Positions 1 through 9,212 of a stretch of 64,000 nt of DNA are shown here, piece by piece. Source of the stretch: Gammaproteobacteria bacterium (GTDB lineage: Bacteria; Pseudomonadota; Gammaproteobacteria; DSM-16500); contig JARLJO010000045.1 of the NCBI GenBank assembly GCA_031291175.1, positions 1 through 64,000 of the forward strand, read 5' to 3'. A program made the translations under genes and the position numbers. The notes beneath the pieces are model-generated. The model ran no database searches. It saw only the letters and a list, made by a program, of their open reading frames with translations, and was not told where the DNA came from. Numbering within the stretch: position 1 is the first letter of the stretch; every line of letters starts with the position of its first letter.

Positions 1-114
1 AAGGGGGATTGAGGGAGATTTGTATAAAATGACCTTCTGTTTTTGGTCAAAATTGACAAAACAATTTGATATAAATCCCTCCTAACCTCCCTTTTTCAAA
101 GGGAGGGACTCTTA
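1..114. repeat. Imperfect inverted-repeat element, cut by the window edge
   Basis: A G-rich end at positions 1-21 (reading aagggggattgagggag) is roughly complementary to the stretch at 77-99. A second short palindrome (tccctttttcaaaggga) lies at about 90-108. The arrangement suggests a small non-coding insertion with degenerate terminal inverted repeats. A fragment resembling the 'cggacaagccgc' palindrome family follows at 130-145. No gene is seen before 193. The left boundary lies outside the window, so the element's full length is unknown. Confidence 0.4.
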
Positions 115-192
115 GGTTAGCGCTTATGCAGACAAGCCGCAGCACGACGGTAATATAAAAAAAGAGACAGCATTTTGATTGATGTAACAACA

Positions 193-1287
193 CTACTGGC
201 TAGGTCTTCGCGAGCCAGAGCTTGAGACACTGGGTGAATTATCCGATGAAGAATTGGATGAACCCCTCGTCAAAGTGACGGATGCTTCACGCGATTTTTC
301 ATCAAATAAATTGGTTAATGCCTGCATATGACTTTTGATTTGATCCTGTAATTGTTTTTCTGTACTCTCTGGCAAATCATAACTGCCAGCGACTTTCTCT
401 GCGATATCGCTAAGATATTTCAACGAAATCAGCAATTGATCATTGGTAGGCACAGTGTGCGACAAAACATACTGATGATAATTATAAAGATTGATTAAGC
501 CTTGCAGATTTCTCAAGCCAGCCATATCCACAATAATGCTTACTTCAAGAACATCCGTGATGGATGAAAGTGATTTTTGCTCATTCACATAAGCGGTATT
601 TTTGACCGTCAAATATTGGTTAAGCTGCTGAATATTGGCTCGCGATTTTTTATCCACGGCTGGTAAATCCGCTTCCAGCAACTGACTATCTTCTGCTGAC
701 ATTTGACCGATGGCAGGATGCAATTTTTCTAGTGTGGAAGCCAACTGAGACACACACACCACCATGTGATCGCTCAACTCATCAGAATAACTTTCTTTGA
801 CTTTCTTAGGTTGAGACAACATTAATCTATCCATGTTTTCTGCGCTCACCACATCATTTAGCAAAGACTTAATACGAATCACCAGATTTGCTTCGTTTTC
901 AGTGGGTTTTGTTAAATAATACGGACCTACAGCCGTATAAAGTGTTCTGAAAACGGCAGAATACAACATAGCATGCGCATAAGGATCTAACAGATCGTTG
1001 GTTTGCAGGATACGAGTAATTTTTTGATCGAGAGATGAAGCCGCATTTAAAAAATCCGATAAGGTCATCGCGGTTTTCAAATTCAATTTACGATGGAAAA
1101 AGCTGGTTCCTGGCTTCTCTTTATTTTGAAGGTAATCTAGCATTTTTTTACAATCGGGATAGAGATTATCGATCTCATCCATTGCTAATCCGGTTATTGC
1201 AACCTGCAAATTTTCCTCAGCTAGCTTTGCTTCGGGGCTTAGGACGTGCTCATTTTCAACGCTGAAAGCAGCTCGATTATTAGCCAT
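193..1287 (-). CDS. Orphan all-helical protein with a Ser-rich C-terminal tail
   Basis: A 364-residue protein whose family I do not recognise. There is no signal peptide or membrane segment. Composition suggests mostly alpha helix through about residue 335, followed by a low-complexity Ser/Asn/Pro tail (about 340-364) ending RRPSQ. The ATG at 1287 follows an AGAGGG-like ribosome binding site, and a possible -10 (TATACT) lies upstream. A soluble helical body with a disordered polar tail is common among type IV-secreted effectors of Legionellales, but that is only a resemblance. Unlike five other orphans in the window, it has no tandem CTTAA box. It sits alone, downstream of the mla operon on the same strand and separated from it by about 300 bp that shows AT-rich sequence and no gene. 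Confidence 0.6.
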   Translation of the reverse strand: MANNRAAFSVENEHVLSPEAKLAEENLQVAITGLAMDEIDNLYPDCKKMLDYLQNKEKPGTSFFHRKLNLKTAMTLSDFLNAASSLDQKITRILQTNDLLDPYAHAMLYSAVFRTLYTAVGPYYLTKPTENEANLVIRIKSLLNDVVSAENMDRLMLSQPKKVKESYSDELSDHMVVCVSQLASTLEKLHPAIGQMSAEDSQLLEADLPAVDKKSRANIQQLNQYLTVKNTAYVNEQKSLSSITDVLEVSIIVDMAGLRNLQGLINLYNYHQYVLSHTVPTNDQLLISLKYLSDIAEKVAGSYDLPESTEKQLQDQIKSHMQALTNLFDEKSREASVTLTRGSSNSSSDNSPSVSSSGSRRPSQ

Positions 1288-1583
1288 AAACTTACCCTCT
1301 TTATAATTATTTTTATAGTCTCTTTATGAGTATAGCGGCTATTTTTAAATCTGCTTTATAATTAAACAGCTGGTTGGCTATTTACACACTTCGGGAGGGG
1401 TGAAATCGGAAACAGGCAATAAATATTAATTTATTATCAATTATTTATAAAAATATGAGCAGAATTGATTAATTTGTGATCACGCTCTTATCCCTTGAAA
1501 ACCCAACAAAAAAGCATTGCGATAATAGACCATAGACTGATGCCTGATTTGGTTTTTTTATATCAAGAGCAGATCGAATGCGC

Positions 1584-1901
1584 TTAATTAGCAGGATTAT
1601 CTGAAAAAGAACTGAGCATCTGTTTAAGACCAGCGACAGCAATAATAGAATGTAGCTGAGTGGGAATGTGACTGAATCGGATCGATTTTTTGGCCAGCTT
1701 AGCGTATTTAATCCATTCTAAAATAAGCGCAAGCCCTGCACTATTACTGGATTTAACCGCTGAAAAATCAAAATGCAAATCAGGATACTGCTTAATAAGC
1801 GGCAAGCTCTCTTGCCACAAACTGACAGCCGTCCTAAAGTTCAACTCGCCCGTTACCACGAGCGAGTCATCTTGATATTGAATTGTTGCATGCTTACTCA
1901 T
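1584..1901 (-). CDS. mlaB: MlaB, STAS-domain subunit of the Mla phospholipid transporter
   Basis: A 105-residue STAS-domain protein, the usual size of MlaB. It is the cytoplasmic accessory subunit that binds MlaF and stabilises the MlaFEDB inner-membrane complex, which moves phospholipids between the inner membrane and the periplasmic carrier MlaC. The STAS core is visible around residues 40-85, including the loop SSNSAGLALI that corresponds to the conserved Ser/Thr-Gly motif. Its start overlaps the end of mlaC by one base, and it is the last gene of the minus-strand pspC-mlaFEDCB operon. Sequence alone is weak because STAS domains diverge, but the position makes the call firm. Confidence 0.88.
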   Translation of the reverse strand: MSKHATIQYQDDSLVVTGELNFRTAVSLWQESLPLIKQYPDLHFDFSAVKSSNSAGLALILEWIKYAKLAKKSIRFSHIPTQLHSIIAVAGLKQMLSSFSDNPAN

Positions 1902-2536
1902 TAATCAGAGCTTCCTGAATTAGATGAGTTATGTGATCCTAGTAGCTTGATCACTGACTCCATGTCGCCGCGAGATAACTGATCGGCGAATTGGGAACGG
2001 AAACTTTCTAACATACTCACGCCTTCAACACTCATGTCATACAATTTCCACTGTGAACCCGCCATCAACAAACTATAGCTCACAGAAACAGGTGGACCAT
2101 CGGGACGTTCAATTTCACTGCTAACTTGTACCGTGGATCGACCTTGATAACCACCGCGTATAGGAAAGAATTTCACTGTCTGGTCAGTATAATTTGCCAA
2201 CGCGGATGCGTAAGTGTGCACTAACAAGGTAGTGAACTCTCTTTTAAATCTGGAACGCTGCTCTGCTGTCGCGCCATTCCAAATTTGTGGGGGCAATACT
2301 TTCTTCGCCATCACATCAATATCAGCATGTGGTACCACAATCTGGTTAGCGAAAGAATAAACTAACGAAGGATTAGTTTTAATAGTCGTTTGATTGGCTT
2401 TTAATTTGGCAATCAATTGATTGGCGACAGAATTTAACATATTAACCGGATCAGAAGCGGCAATACTCACGCTCATCATTGCCGAGGCAAACAAAGTGAC
2501 CAATGCGAGATAAAACCCTTTTTTCATTTTACTCAT
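1901..2536 (-). CDS. mlaC: MlaC, periplasmic phospholipid-binding carrier
   Basis: A 211-residue secreted protein with an N-terminal signal peptide (about residues 1-27, hydrophobic core FYLALVTLFASAMM, cleavage near SIAA). The MlaC/Ttg2D fold follows, with the motif QTTIKTNPSLVYSFANQIV and the later FKREFTTLLVHTYASAL segment typical of the family. It shuttles phospholipid between MlaA at the outer membrane and MlaFEDB at the inner membrane. The last 20 residues are Ser/Asn-rich and probably disordered. The start overlaps mlaD by 4 bp, so translational coupling is likely. Confidence 0.93.
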   Translation of the reverse strand: MSKMKKGFYLALVTLFASAMMSVSIAASDPVNMLNSVANQLIAKLKANQTTIKTNPSLVYSFANQIVVPHADIDVMAKKVLPPQIWNGATAEQRSRFKREFTTLLVHTYASALANYTDQTVKFFPIRGGYQGRSTVQVSSEIERPDGPPVSVSYSLLMAGSQWKLYDMSVEGVSMLESFRSQFADQLSRGDMESVIKLLGSHNSSNSGSSD

Positions 2537-3102
2537 TTTTGAATCCTCTTCTGAGTATCGACGTTATGATTAGAATCATCTATTTTATTCGAATCGCTAG
2601 CATTACTGGTATTGCTAGTAGTAGTACTAGCTTTGCTGCTTGAACCACCACCCAGCTTGTATATTAACTGGCCAATCATTTTTTCGAGAATCATCGCCGA
2701 GTGCGTGTCTTCAATCGTACTACCGCTTTTTAAAAACGTTTGGCTATACATCGGTGTTAATGCGATGTAGTTATCCCCTAATAAACCGGCAGTTAAAATA
2801 TTCGCCGATGAATCATCTGGAATCTCATTAAAACGATGATCAATATCCATCTTTACAATCGCTTTAAACGATTGCGGATCCAAAGTAATCGATGACACTT
2901 CACCAATTAATACCCCGCCCATTTTAACGGGAGAACGCACTTTTAACTGGCCAATTTCATCAAACATGGCAATGACCGTATAACTTTTGGGTTTAAAGAA
3001 GCTAGTCAACCCGCTTACTTTAAAAGCCAATACCATCAGCGCCATCATGGCCGCTAATAAAAACAATCCTACAAAACTTTCAATCGTCCGCTGCGATAAC
3101 AT
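2533..3102 (-). CDS. mlaD: MlaD, MCE-domain substrate-binding subunit
   Basis: A 189-residue protein with one N-terminal transmembrane helix (about 8-29) followed by an MCE domain (about 38-118), including the family segment GQLKVRSPVKMGGVLIGEV. MlaD forms the periplasmic hexamer of the Mla complex, through which lipid passes. A low-complexity Ser/Thr/Asn tail follows from about 150. It overlaps mlaC by 4 bp and abuts mlaE. Length and order match the family. Confidence 0.94.
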   Translation of the reverse strand: MLSQRTIESFVGLFLLAAMMALMVLAFKVSGLTSFFKPKSYTVIAMFDEIGQLKVRSPVKMGGVLIGEVSSITLDPQSFKAIVKMDIDHRFNEIPDDSSANILTAGLLGDNYIALTPMYSQTFLKSGSTIEDTHSAMILEKMIGQLIYKLGGGSSSKASTTTSNTSNASDSNKIDDSNHNVDTQKRIQK

Positions 3103-3884
3103 TACCAGCCTCCAATCATCATGGCGGTTAATACAAAATCCAAACCCAAAGTGGCTAATGAAGAATACACGACAGTACGTGTTGTTGCATTAGCAATTCC
3201 CGCTGATGTCGGTTCCGCATAATAGCCTTGATATAAAGCAATCCAAACTATAACTAAACCAAACACAACGCTCTTAATCAGACCGTTAATCACATCTAAA
3301 TGAAAATCCACGGATGTTTGCATATTAGACCAAAACGCACCTGCATCTAACCCCAACCATTTGACACCCACTAAATACGCACCATAAATGGCAACCGTAT
3401 TAAAGATAATCGCCAAGAGCGGCATGGAAATAAAACCACCCCACAAGCGCGGCGCAATCACGCGCCTTAAGGGATCAACCGCCATCATTTCCATACTGGA
3501 TAATTGCTCGGTGGCTTTCATCAAACCAATTTCAGCCGTCACAGCCGAACCTGCACGCCCTGCGAATAACAACGCGGTAACAACAGGCCCTAATTCGCGG
3601 GTCACACTGAGGGCAACCAAAGGACCTAATTGCTGGGCAGCCCCGAATTTCACTAGCGTGTGATACCCCTGCAGAGCGACGACCATACCAATAAACAGAC
3701 CTGATACAACAATAATCAGCAGGGATAATACCCCTTCTGCATAAACTTGCTGCATCACCAAAGGAAAACCTTTTTTAAAATCAGGCAAACGAAAAACAAC
3801 TCGCAGCAACAACAGTCCGGCCCGACCTAACTCTCTTAACGAGTCAATGCCCCAACGGCCAAGTGCCGCAACATCCATGCTCAT
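3102..3884 (-). CDS. mlaE: MlaE, permease of the Mla ABC transporter
   Basis: A 260-residue integral membrane protein with about five or six hydrophobic segments and the MlaE family core: [19 protein letters not shown], then [24 protein letters not shown] around residues 90-125. It is the membrane channel of the MlaFEDB phospholipid transporter. Its start overlaps mlaF by 4 bp and its end abuts mlaD, consistent with one transcript. Nothing looks unusual. Confidence 0.95.
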   Translation of the reverse strand: MSMDVAALGRWGIDSLRELGRAGLLLLRVVFRLPDFKKGFPLVMQQVYAEGVLSLLIIVVSGLFIGMVVALQGYHTLVKFGAAQQLGPLVALSVTRELGPVVTALLFAGRAGSAVTAEIGLMKATEQLSSMEMMAVDPLRRVIAPRLWGGFISMPLLAIIFNTVAIYGAYLVGVKWLGLDAGAFWSNMQTSVDFHLDVINGLIKSVVFGLVIVWIALYQGYYAEPTSAGIANATTRTVVYSSLATLGLDFVLTAMMIGGW

Positions 3885-4678
3885 GAAACCCCCAATAAAT
3901 CTTGGTCTAGCGCCTTTGCAGGATAATGAAATGGTACAGGCCCATCAGGCAATCCATCGACAAACTGCCTCATTTGAGCAGATTTATCTTGATTAATCGC
4001 ATCTGGTGTACCTTGACCTATGATCTTACCATTCGCCATGACATAGACATAATCAGCAATACTCAAGGTTTCAGTCACATCATGAGAGACAATAATGCTG
4101 GTCATACCTAATGCATCATTCAAAGTTCGAATGAGCTTCACAAGAACGCCCATTGAAATAGGATCCTGACCTGACAAAGGTTCATCATACATAATTAACT
4201 GCGGATCCAAGGCAACAGCACGCGCTAGAGCGACGCGACGCGCCATTCCACCGGATAATTCGCTAGGCATCAAGTTTTGAGCGCCCCTTAAACCGACCAT
4301 CTCAAGCTTCATTAAAACGAGACTTCGAATCATGTCATTGGACAGCTTTGTGTGTTCGCGCAGCGCAAATGCGACATTTTCAAATACATTGAGGTGAGTG
4401 AATAAACCACCGCTTTGAAACAACATGCCCATTTTTTTGCGTAATTTGTATAATGCATCCGTTGATAAACGATGGATATTTTCACCAGCGACTAAAATAC
4501 GCCCTTCACCAGGCTGCAATTGTGCCCCGATTAAACGTAATAACGTAGTCTTGCCGGTACCACTGGGACCCATAACGGCTGTGATTTTACCTTGGGGTAT
4601 CACAATATCAACGCCATCAAAAATGACGCGCTTATTACGCTCAAAATGTAAGTTACTTATTTCAACTAAATTAGTCAT
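3881..4678 (-). CDS. mlaF: MlaF, ATPase of the Mla phospholipid transporter
   Basis: A 265-residue ABC ATPase. Walker A is [11 protein letters not shown] (about 37-47), the signature is [14 protein letters not shown] (about 141-154), Walker B is [13 protein letters not shown], and the switch His lies in IIVSHDVTE. It powers lipid movement through MlaE. Its start overlaps the end of the pspC-like gene by 8 bp, so that gene is part of the same operon. Confidence 0.96.
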   Translation of the reverse strand: MTNLVEISNLHFERNKRVIFDGVDIVIPQGKITAVMGPSGTGKTTLLRLIGAQLQPGEGRILVAGENIHRLSTDALYKLRKKMGMLFQSGGLFTHLNVFENVAFALREHTKLSNDMIRSLVLMKLEMVGLRGAQNLMPSELSGGMARRVALARAVALDPQLIMYDEPLSGQDPISMGVLVKLIRTLNDALGMTSIIVSHDVTETLSIADYVYVMANGKIIGQGTPDAINQDKSAQMRQFVDGLPDGPVPFHYPAKALDQDLLGVS

Positions 4679-4946
4679 GCGTGATGTAAGTATCTGAAGA
4701 ATAGGAGTTTAAACTTTCTGGCGCCAATGGAATCACCGCCCAGGCAATAATGTATAACCCAATTGCCATAAGAGCCGGACCACTGAATAAGAACAAAAAT
4801 GAGAAAATAACAAGAATTAACCTAACCCAAGTCGTATCGATATTAAAATATTCTGCCATCCCACCACAAACGCCACCAATGACTTTTTGTTTACGAGAAC
4901 GAAATAGACGTTTTGGTTGTGGCTGAGAATTCATAATAGCATCCAT
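4671..4946 (-). CDS. PspC-domain membrane protein, first gene of the mla operon
   Basis: A 91-residue protein with the PspC signature: a basic N-terminus, then KVIGGVCGGMAEYFNIDTTWVR (about 21-42) and a long hydrophobic region (about 44-76) that could form one or two membrane helices. PspC proteins sense inner-membrane stress in enteric bacteria, and stand-alone PspC-domain proteins are widespread. The gene overlaps mlaF by 8 bp and starts next to the divergent promoter region shared with kdsD, so it is probably co-expressed with phospholipid transport. The start could also be the ATG at 4934. Confidence 0.8.
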   Translation of the reverse strand: MDAIMNSQPQPKRLFRSRKQKVIGGVCGGMAEYFNIDTTWVRLILVIFSFLFLFSGPALMAIGLYIIAWAVIPLAPESLNSYSSDTYITHD

Positions 4947-5084
4947 TACCGATGAGTAGACCTCATAATAATATATTCTGCTGCAATAGTTAACGCGAAA
5001 TACGACTAAGGCTAATAAAAAATTTTCTTCCTAGGTCAAAGACAGGTAAAATACCTCCTTGTTGGTCCGACTTAGGGTACAGAT

Positions 5085-6122
5085 ATGCAAGATGCTGAAA
5101 AAATATGCGAACTTGGCCAGGCAGTGAGCAGAACAGAAGCAAAGTCTATCAGTGATATAGAACAAATATGCGAGCTCGGGCGCGCTGTTATTGAAACTGA
5201 AGCCAAAGCCATTCGCGATCTGACCGCCAGAATAGACCATCACTTCGCCACAGCATGTCGATATTTGCTCAATTGTGAGGGTCGCATCATTGTCATGGGC
5301 ATGGGTAAATCTGGCCATATCGGTAAAAAAATTGCGGCCACCTTTGCAAGCACCGGCAGCCCAGCATTCTTTGTTCATCCAGGCGAAGCCAAACATGGCG
5401 ATTTTGGCATGATCACGCATAAAGATGTGGTTTTAGCGCTCTCAAATTCCGGCGAAACGGAAGAAATCGTCACGATACTACCGTTCATTAAACGCCTGGA
5501 CATTCCCTTAATTGCGATCACTGGCAAACCGCTCTCAACACTCGCCCTGACCGCCAACATTAATCTTAATATCAGTGTAGAAAAAGAAGCTTGCCCCTTA
5601 GGACTGGCTCCTACCGCCAGCACCACCGCCACACTGGTTATGGGCGATGCATTAGCCATTTCGCTATTACAAAAACGTGGGTTTACTTCAGAAGATTTTG
5701 CACTCTCTCATCCGGGTGGCACCATCGGTCGACGGCTTCTACTCAAAGTGGATCAAATCATGCATACGGGTGATGCCATTCCTAAAGTGAGCTATGACGC
5801 ATTCCTAAAAACCGCCTTAGTTGAAATCACGCAAAAAAAACTCGGCATGACCACCGTATTGGATGCAAACAATAAACTGAGCGGCATTTTTACCGACGGC
5901 GATTTGCGTCGTGCGTTCGACAGAAACGATGACGTTCATATCACACCGATTCATCAAATCATGACCAAGAATCCGAAAGTCATTAGCCAGGGCATTTTAG
6001 CTGCCGAAGCCTTACACATCATGGAAACCCATAAAATTACCGCTCTTATTATTGTCGATGAGAATCAGCACCCTATTGGTGTTGTGCATCTACACGATAT
6101 TCTACGTGCAGGAGTCATATAA
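5085..6122 (+). CDS. kdsD: KdsD, arabinose-5-phosphate isomerase
   Basis: A 345-residue protein that converts ribulose-5-phosphate to arabinose-5-phosphate, the first step of Kdo synthesis for LPS. A SIS domain (about 60-205) carries GMGKSGHIGKKIAATFASTG and the segment ending LSHPGGTIGRRLL. Two CBS domains follow (about 225-345). The N-terminus is unusual: residues 6-26 and 27-47 are diverged copies of one segment (ICELGQAVSRTEAK against ICELGRAVIETEAK), making the protein about 20 residues longer than typical KdsD. It heads a compact plus-strand operon; kdsC begins at the next base after its stop. Confidence 0.94.
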   Translation: MQDAEKICELGQAVSRTEAKSISDIEQICELGRAVIETEAKAIRDLTARIDHHFATACRYLLNCEGRIIVMGMGKSGHIGKKIAATFASTGSPAFFVHPGEAKHGDFGMITHKDVVLALSNSGETEEIVTILPFIKRLDIPLIAITGKPLSTLALTANINLNISVEKEACPLGLAPTASTTATLVMGDALAISLLQKRGFTSEDFALSHPGGTIGRRLLLKVDQIMHTGDAIPKVSYDAFLKTALVEITQKKLGMTTVLDANNKLSGIFTDGDLRRAFDRNDDVHITPIHQIMTKNPKVISQGILAAEALHIMETHKITALIIVDENQHPIGVVHLHDILRAGVI

Positions 6123-6650
6123 ATGGAAACCACCTTCACCAAGGCACAACGAATTCGCTTAGCTGTTTTTGATGTCGATGGTGTACTCACCAATGGCAGA
6201 CTAACGTACGGTGAAGGTGGTGTTGAATATAAAACATTTCATGCTCACGACAGTTTAGGTTTACAACTATTACAAAAAACCGGAGTCGCTGTTGGCATTA
6301 TTGCCACTCATCCCTCTGACATCATTACTCGTCGCATGAGCGAGCTTGGCATCACGCATGTTTATCAAGGTTACGCCGACAAAATCACCGCTTACGAAGA
6401 GCTGAAACAAAAACTCAATTTAAAAGATGATCAAATCTCCTATACCGGTGACGATCTGACCGACTTACCTCTTATCTTACGTGCGGGCTTAGGCATCACC
6501 GTCGCAAATGCTCGTCAAATTGTTCAAGAACATGCGAACTGGATTACCAAAAACAAAGGCGGCAATGGCGCCGTTCGCGAAATCTGCGAAACCATTATGC
6601 AAGCGCAAAGCACTTATGATGCGGCCATCTCGCCCTATTTAGGTAGCTAA
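6123..6650 (+). CDS. kdsC: KdsC, Kdo-8-phosphate phosphatase
   Basis: A 175-residue HAD-family phosphatase. The nucleophile motif I is VFDVDGVLT (Asp at about residue 17) and motif III/IV is YTGDDLTDLP. It has no cap domain, as in other KdsC proteins, which act as tetramers. It hydrolyses Kdo-8-phosphate to Kdo. It starts immediately after the kdsD stop codon and ends 2 bp before lptC. Confidence 0.95.
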   Translation: METTFTKAQRIRLAVFDVDGVLTNGRLTYGEGGVEYKTFHAHDSLGLQLLQKTGVAVGIIATHPSDIITRRMSELGITHVYQGYADKITAYEELKQKLNLKDDQISYTGDDLTDLPLILRAGLGITVANARQIVQEHANWITKNKGGNGAVREICETIMQAQSTYDAAISPYLGS

Positions 6651-6652
6651 CC

Positions 6653-7222
6653 TTGTTAACTTTCAAAAATTTGATGACTAGCATCTTACTTATCTTAGCT
6701 ATTGCACTGAGCAGCTGGTCTATTATTATTTCACGCTCCTCGCAAGTCACTGAGACACACGATAACCCGAAAGAACCTGATTCCTATATGGAAAATATTC
6801 AAGCGACTATCCTCAATAAAGAAGGCAAGCCTTCCCTCAAAGTCATCGCGCCTAAAATGATTCACTATCCCGAAAATGATTCGACAGAAATGACGACACC
6901 ACACGTGACTATTTATAGACATTCACCTAAGCCGTGGTATATCGATTCTGACTTTGCAAAAACCAAAGGTGGCATTAACGAAATTCAATTCTGGCAAAAC
7001 GTCAACATTCACCACCCAGCCGATACCGAAAATCCCAATACATCGATGACAACAGATACCTTAACGATTTTTCCAAACCAGCAATTAGCCAGCACAGATC
7101 AAGCCATCACCTTTATTCAACCCGACACAACCATTCATGCCATCGGGATGCTCGCTAATTTAAACGATGGCACCATTAAATTACTCTCTCAAGCTAAGGG
7201 CGAATATGTCCCCGCTTCTTAA
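6653..7222 (+). CDS. lptC: LptC, inner-membrane anchored LPS export protein
   Basis: A 189-residue protein with an N-terminal membrane anchor (about 8-26, MTSILLILAIALSSWSIII) and a periplasmic beta-jellyroll. It relays LPS from the LptB2FG transporter to LptA. LptC is poorly conserved, so the call rests on topology, length and its position between kdsC and lptA. The first in-frame start is a TTG at 6653; an ATG at 6674 is the alternative and would leave almost no residues before the anchor. Confidence 0.87.
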   Translation: MLTFKNLMTSILLILAIALSSWSIIISRSSQVTETHDNPKEPDSYMENIQATILNKEGKPSLKVIAPKMIHYPENDSTEMTTPHVTIYRHSPKPWYIDSDFAKTKGGINEIQFWQNVNIHHPADTENPNTSMTTDTLTIFPNQQLASTDQAITFIQPDTTIHAIGMLANLNDGTIKLLSQAKGEYVPAS

Positions 7223-7304
7223 AACAAATATTCAACTTCCTCTTTCCTCTCGACAGAAGAAGGGACTAAAATTAATACCTAAAAGAAGCAAAGAGAAAAC
7301 CTTC

Positions 7305-7811
7305 ATGTGGAAAATAGCAAAAAACATTCTTATGCTCGCCCTGCTGACCTTCTGCGGCACCCATAGTTTTGCACTACCAACAGATGAAACTCAGAAGATG
7401 GATATTATCGCCAATTCTTCTCTCTTAAATTACAAAAACGGCGCGAATGTCTATGAAGGCGACGTTAAAATTGACCAAGGCGCAACCCATCTCACCGCTG
7501 ACCGTGTGACCACACAAAACAATGACAAACATAAAATGGAAGAAGCCATTGCGTATGGTACCCAAAAGCCTGCTCGTTACTGGACAATTCCTAAAGAAGG
7601 CGATCTTGAATTTAACGCATTTGCTAAAGTCATTAAATTCTACCCTATCAAATCCATCGTTATTCTGGAGGGAGATGTGGTCGTTACCCAAGGTAATAAT
7701 AGTTTTCATGGGCCACTAATTATATATAATATTAAAGACCAAACTGTTTCAGCACCGGCGTCAAATAAAGGCCGCGCTACCATTATTATTGAACCTAAAA
7801 ACCTATCATGA
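7305..7811 (+). CDS. lptA: LptA, periplasmic LPS-binding bridge protein
   Basis: A protein of about 168 residues with a signal peptide (hydrophobic core [16 protein letters not shown]), then the OstA/LptA domain: [23 protein letters not shown] with repeated short beta segments. LptA polymerises between LptC and LptD to carry LPS across the periplasm. The reading frame is open upstream to 7167, overlapping lptC. The ATG at 7305 is preferred because it puts the signal peptide at the N-terminus. The gene overlaps lptB by 4 bp. Confidence 0.9.
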   Translation: MWKIAKNILMLALLTFCGTHSFALPTDETQKMDIIANSSLLNYKNGANVYEGDVKIDQGATHLTADRVTTQNNDKHKMEEAIAYGTQKPARYWTIPKEGDLEFNAFAKVIKFYPIKSIVILEGDVVVTQGNNSFHGPLIIYNIKDQTVSAPASNKGRATIIIEPKNLS

Positions 7812-8536
7812 TAAATACCTTATCCGTCAATAATCTTTGCAAGAAATATAAATCACGTTCCGTTGTGAACAATGTCTCTTTATCACTTAAACGCGGCGAA
7901 GTCGTCGGCTTATTAGGACCGAATGGAGCGGGTAAAACCACTTTGTTTTATATGGTTGTGGGTCTTATCCCATGTGACAGTGGTCAAATTGATTTTGATG
8001 ACAATGATATTACTAGCCTACCAGTACATGCGCGCGCGCAAATGGGTATCAGCTATTTACCACAAGAAGCGTCCATCTTCCGAAAGTTAAGTGTTGCTGA
8101 CAATATTATGGCGATTTTAGAATTGCGTCGTGATTTAAACAAAGCACAACGCAAAGCTTCACTGCAACAGCTATTGGAAGAATTTCGCATTGAACACATT
8201 CAAAATAGCATCGGCATGAGTCTTTCTGGTGGCGAAAGACGCCGCGTTGAAATTGCACGGGCCCTTGCCATTGAACCGAAATTTATTCTGCTGGATGAGC
8301 CTTTTGCTGGTATTGATCCTATTTCTGTACTGGACGTAAAACAGATCATCACTCACCTGAAAAATCGTAACATTGGTGTTCTCATTACTGACCATAATGT
8401 TCGTGAAACTTTAGATATTTGCGAACGTGCCTACATTGTAAATCAAGGCGGTATTATCTGCGAAGGTACGCCACAAACCATTCTAAATAACAAACAAGTG
8501 AGAACCGTTTATCTAGGCGAAAATTTTAATTTATAA
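7808..8536 (+). CDS. lptB: LptB, ATPase of the LPS exporter
   Basis: A 242-residue ABC ATPase: Walker [14 protein letters not shown], the LptB-type Q-loop region [15 protein letters not shown], signature [14 protein letters not shown], and Walker [14 protein letters not shown]. It drives LPS extraction by LptFG. It follows lptA with a 4-bp overlap. In most gammaproteobacteria rpoN comes next; here hpf follows 14 bp after the stop. Confidence 0.96.
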   Translation: MINTLSVNNLCKKYKSRSVVNNVSLSLKRGEVVGLLGPNGAGKTTLFYMVVGLIPCDSGQIDFDDNDITSLPVHARAQMGISYLPQEASIFRKLSVADNIMAILELRRDLNKAQRKASLQQLLEEFRIEHIQNSIGMSLSGGERRRVEIARALAIEPKFILLDEPFAGIDPISVLDVKQIITHLKNRNIGVLITDHNVRETLDICERAYIVNQGGIICEGTPQTILNNKQVRTVYLGENFNL

Positions 8537-8550
8537 AAAAGGAGTTTATT

Positions 8551-8838
8551 ATGCAAATCAGTTTCACAGGCCGCAATATCGAAGTAACACCTGCTCTTAA
8601 AAGCTTTACCGAAGAAAAAATGGATCGTCTGCAAAATCGTCATGTGTCAAAAATGCATGTCACTTTTCATGTAGAAAATCTCACCCACATTGCCGAAGCG
8701 ACAGCCCATGTCAATGGCACAGAGTTACACGCTTCTGCAAAATCTGAAGACATGTATAGCGCAATTGATTTGCTTGCTGATAAGTTATTAGGGCAGATCA
8801 ATAAACATAAAGAAAAAGACAGCGATCATCATCGGTAA
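8551..8838 (+). CDS. hpf: Hpf, ribosome hibernation promoting factor (short form)
   Basis: A 95-residue short-form HPF/YfiA-family protein: ISFTGRNIEVTPALKSFTEEKMDRL, then the HVENLTHIAEATAHVNG strand and the conserved SEDMYSAIDLLADKL segment. It binds the 30S decoding region and promotes ribosome dimerisation in stationary phase. It has a strong ribosome binding site (AAAAGGAG, about 8 nt before the ATG). It lies directly downstream of lptB, without the usual rpoN in between. Confidence 0.94.
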   Translation: MQISFTGRNIEVTPALKSFTEEKMDRLQNRHVSKMHVTFHVENLTHIAEATAHVNGTELHASAKSEDMYSAIDLLADKLLGQINKHKEKDSDHHR

Positions 8839-8847
8839 TCACACACT

Positions 8848-9117
8848 ATGCTGCAACAACCTATTACTATCATTAACAAGTTGGGATTGCATACACGTGC
8901 AGCCGCAAAGCTTGTCGCAACAGCGGGAAAGTTTGAGAGCAAAATTGAACTCAAACGCAATGATCACACGATTGATGCGAAAAGCATCATGGGTGTCATC
9001 ACATTAGGCGCTACTCGGGATACTACTCTTGAGATCACTATCTCTGGTGCAGATGAATTCGAAGCACTCGCGGCCATTGTTGAGTTAATCAATAATCGTT
9101 TCGGTGAGTCGGAATAA
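8848..9117 (+). CDS. HPr-family phosphocarrier (NPr/PtsO type)
   Basis: An 89-residue HPr-fold protein. The active-site His is in KLGLHTRAAAKLV (about residue 15), and AKSIMGVITLGA carries the Ser-46-like position. In gammaproteobacteria the copy in this neighbourhood is NPr, the phosphocarrier of the nitrogen-related PTS, which receives phosphate from EI-Ntr and passes it to EIIA-Ntr (PtsN). Here ptsN and rapZ are not adjacent, and nothing in the window could be its partner. Last gene of the kdsD operon. Confidence 0.88.
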   Translation: MLQQPITIINKLGLHTRAAAKLVATAGKFESKIELKRNDHTIDAKSIMGVITLGATRDTTLEITISGADEFEALAAIVELINNRFGESE

Positions 9118-9212
9118 GGCCAACTAATCAGGTAGGGAGGATGAAGGTGAATAATGCTTTGTCCGACCTACTTTGATTTATCTTTTGTGACAACTTAACC
9201 TTCTTTTTAGAA

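Noticed and set aside
5031..5420. 129-codon minus-strand open frame opposite kdsD
   Set aside because: Antisense to a clear housekeeping gene, with no family similarity; a shadow frame.
9191..9208. CTTAAC-N5-TTTTAG resembling a sixth PmrA-like box
   Set aside because: The second hexamer does not match, and it points toward a repeat region with no gene on that strand.
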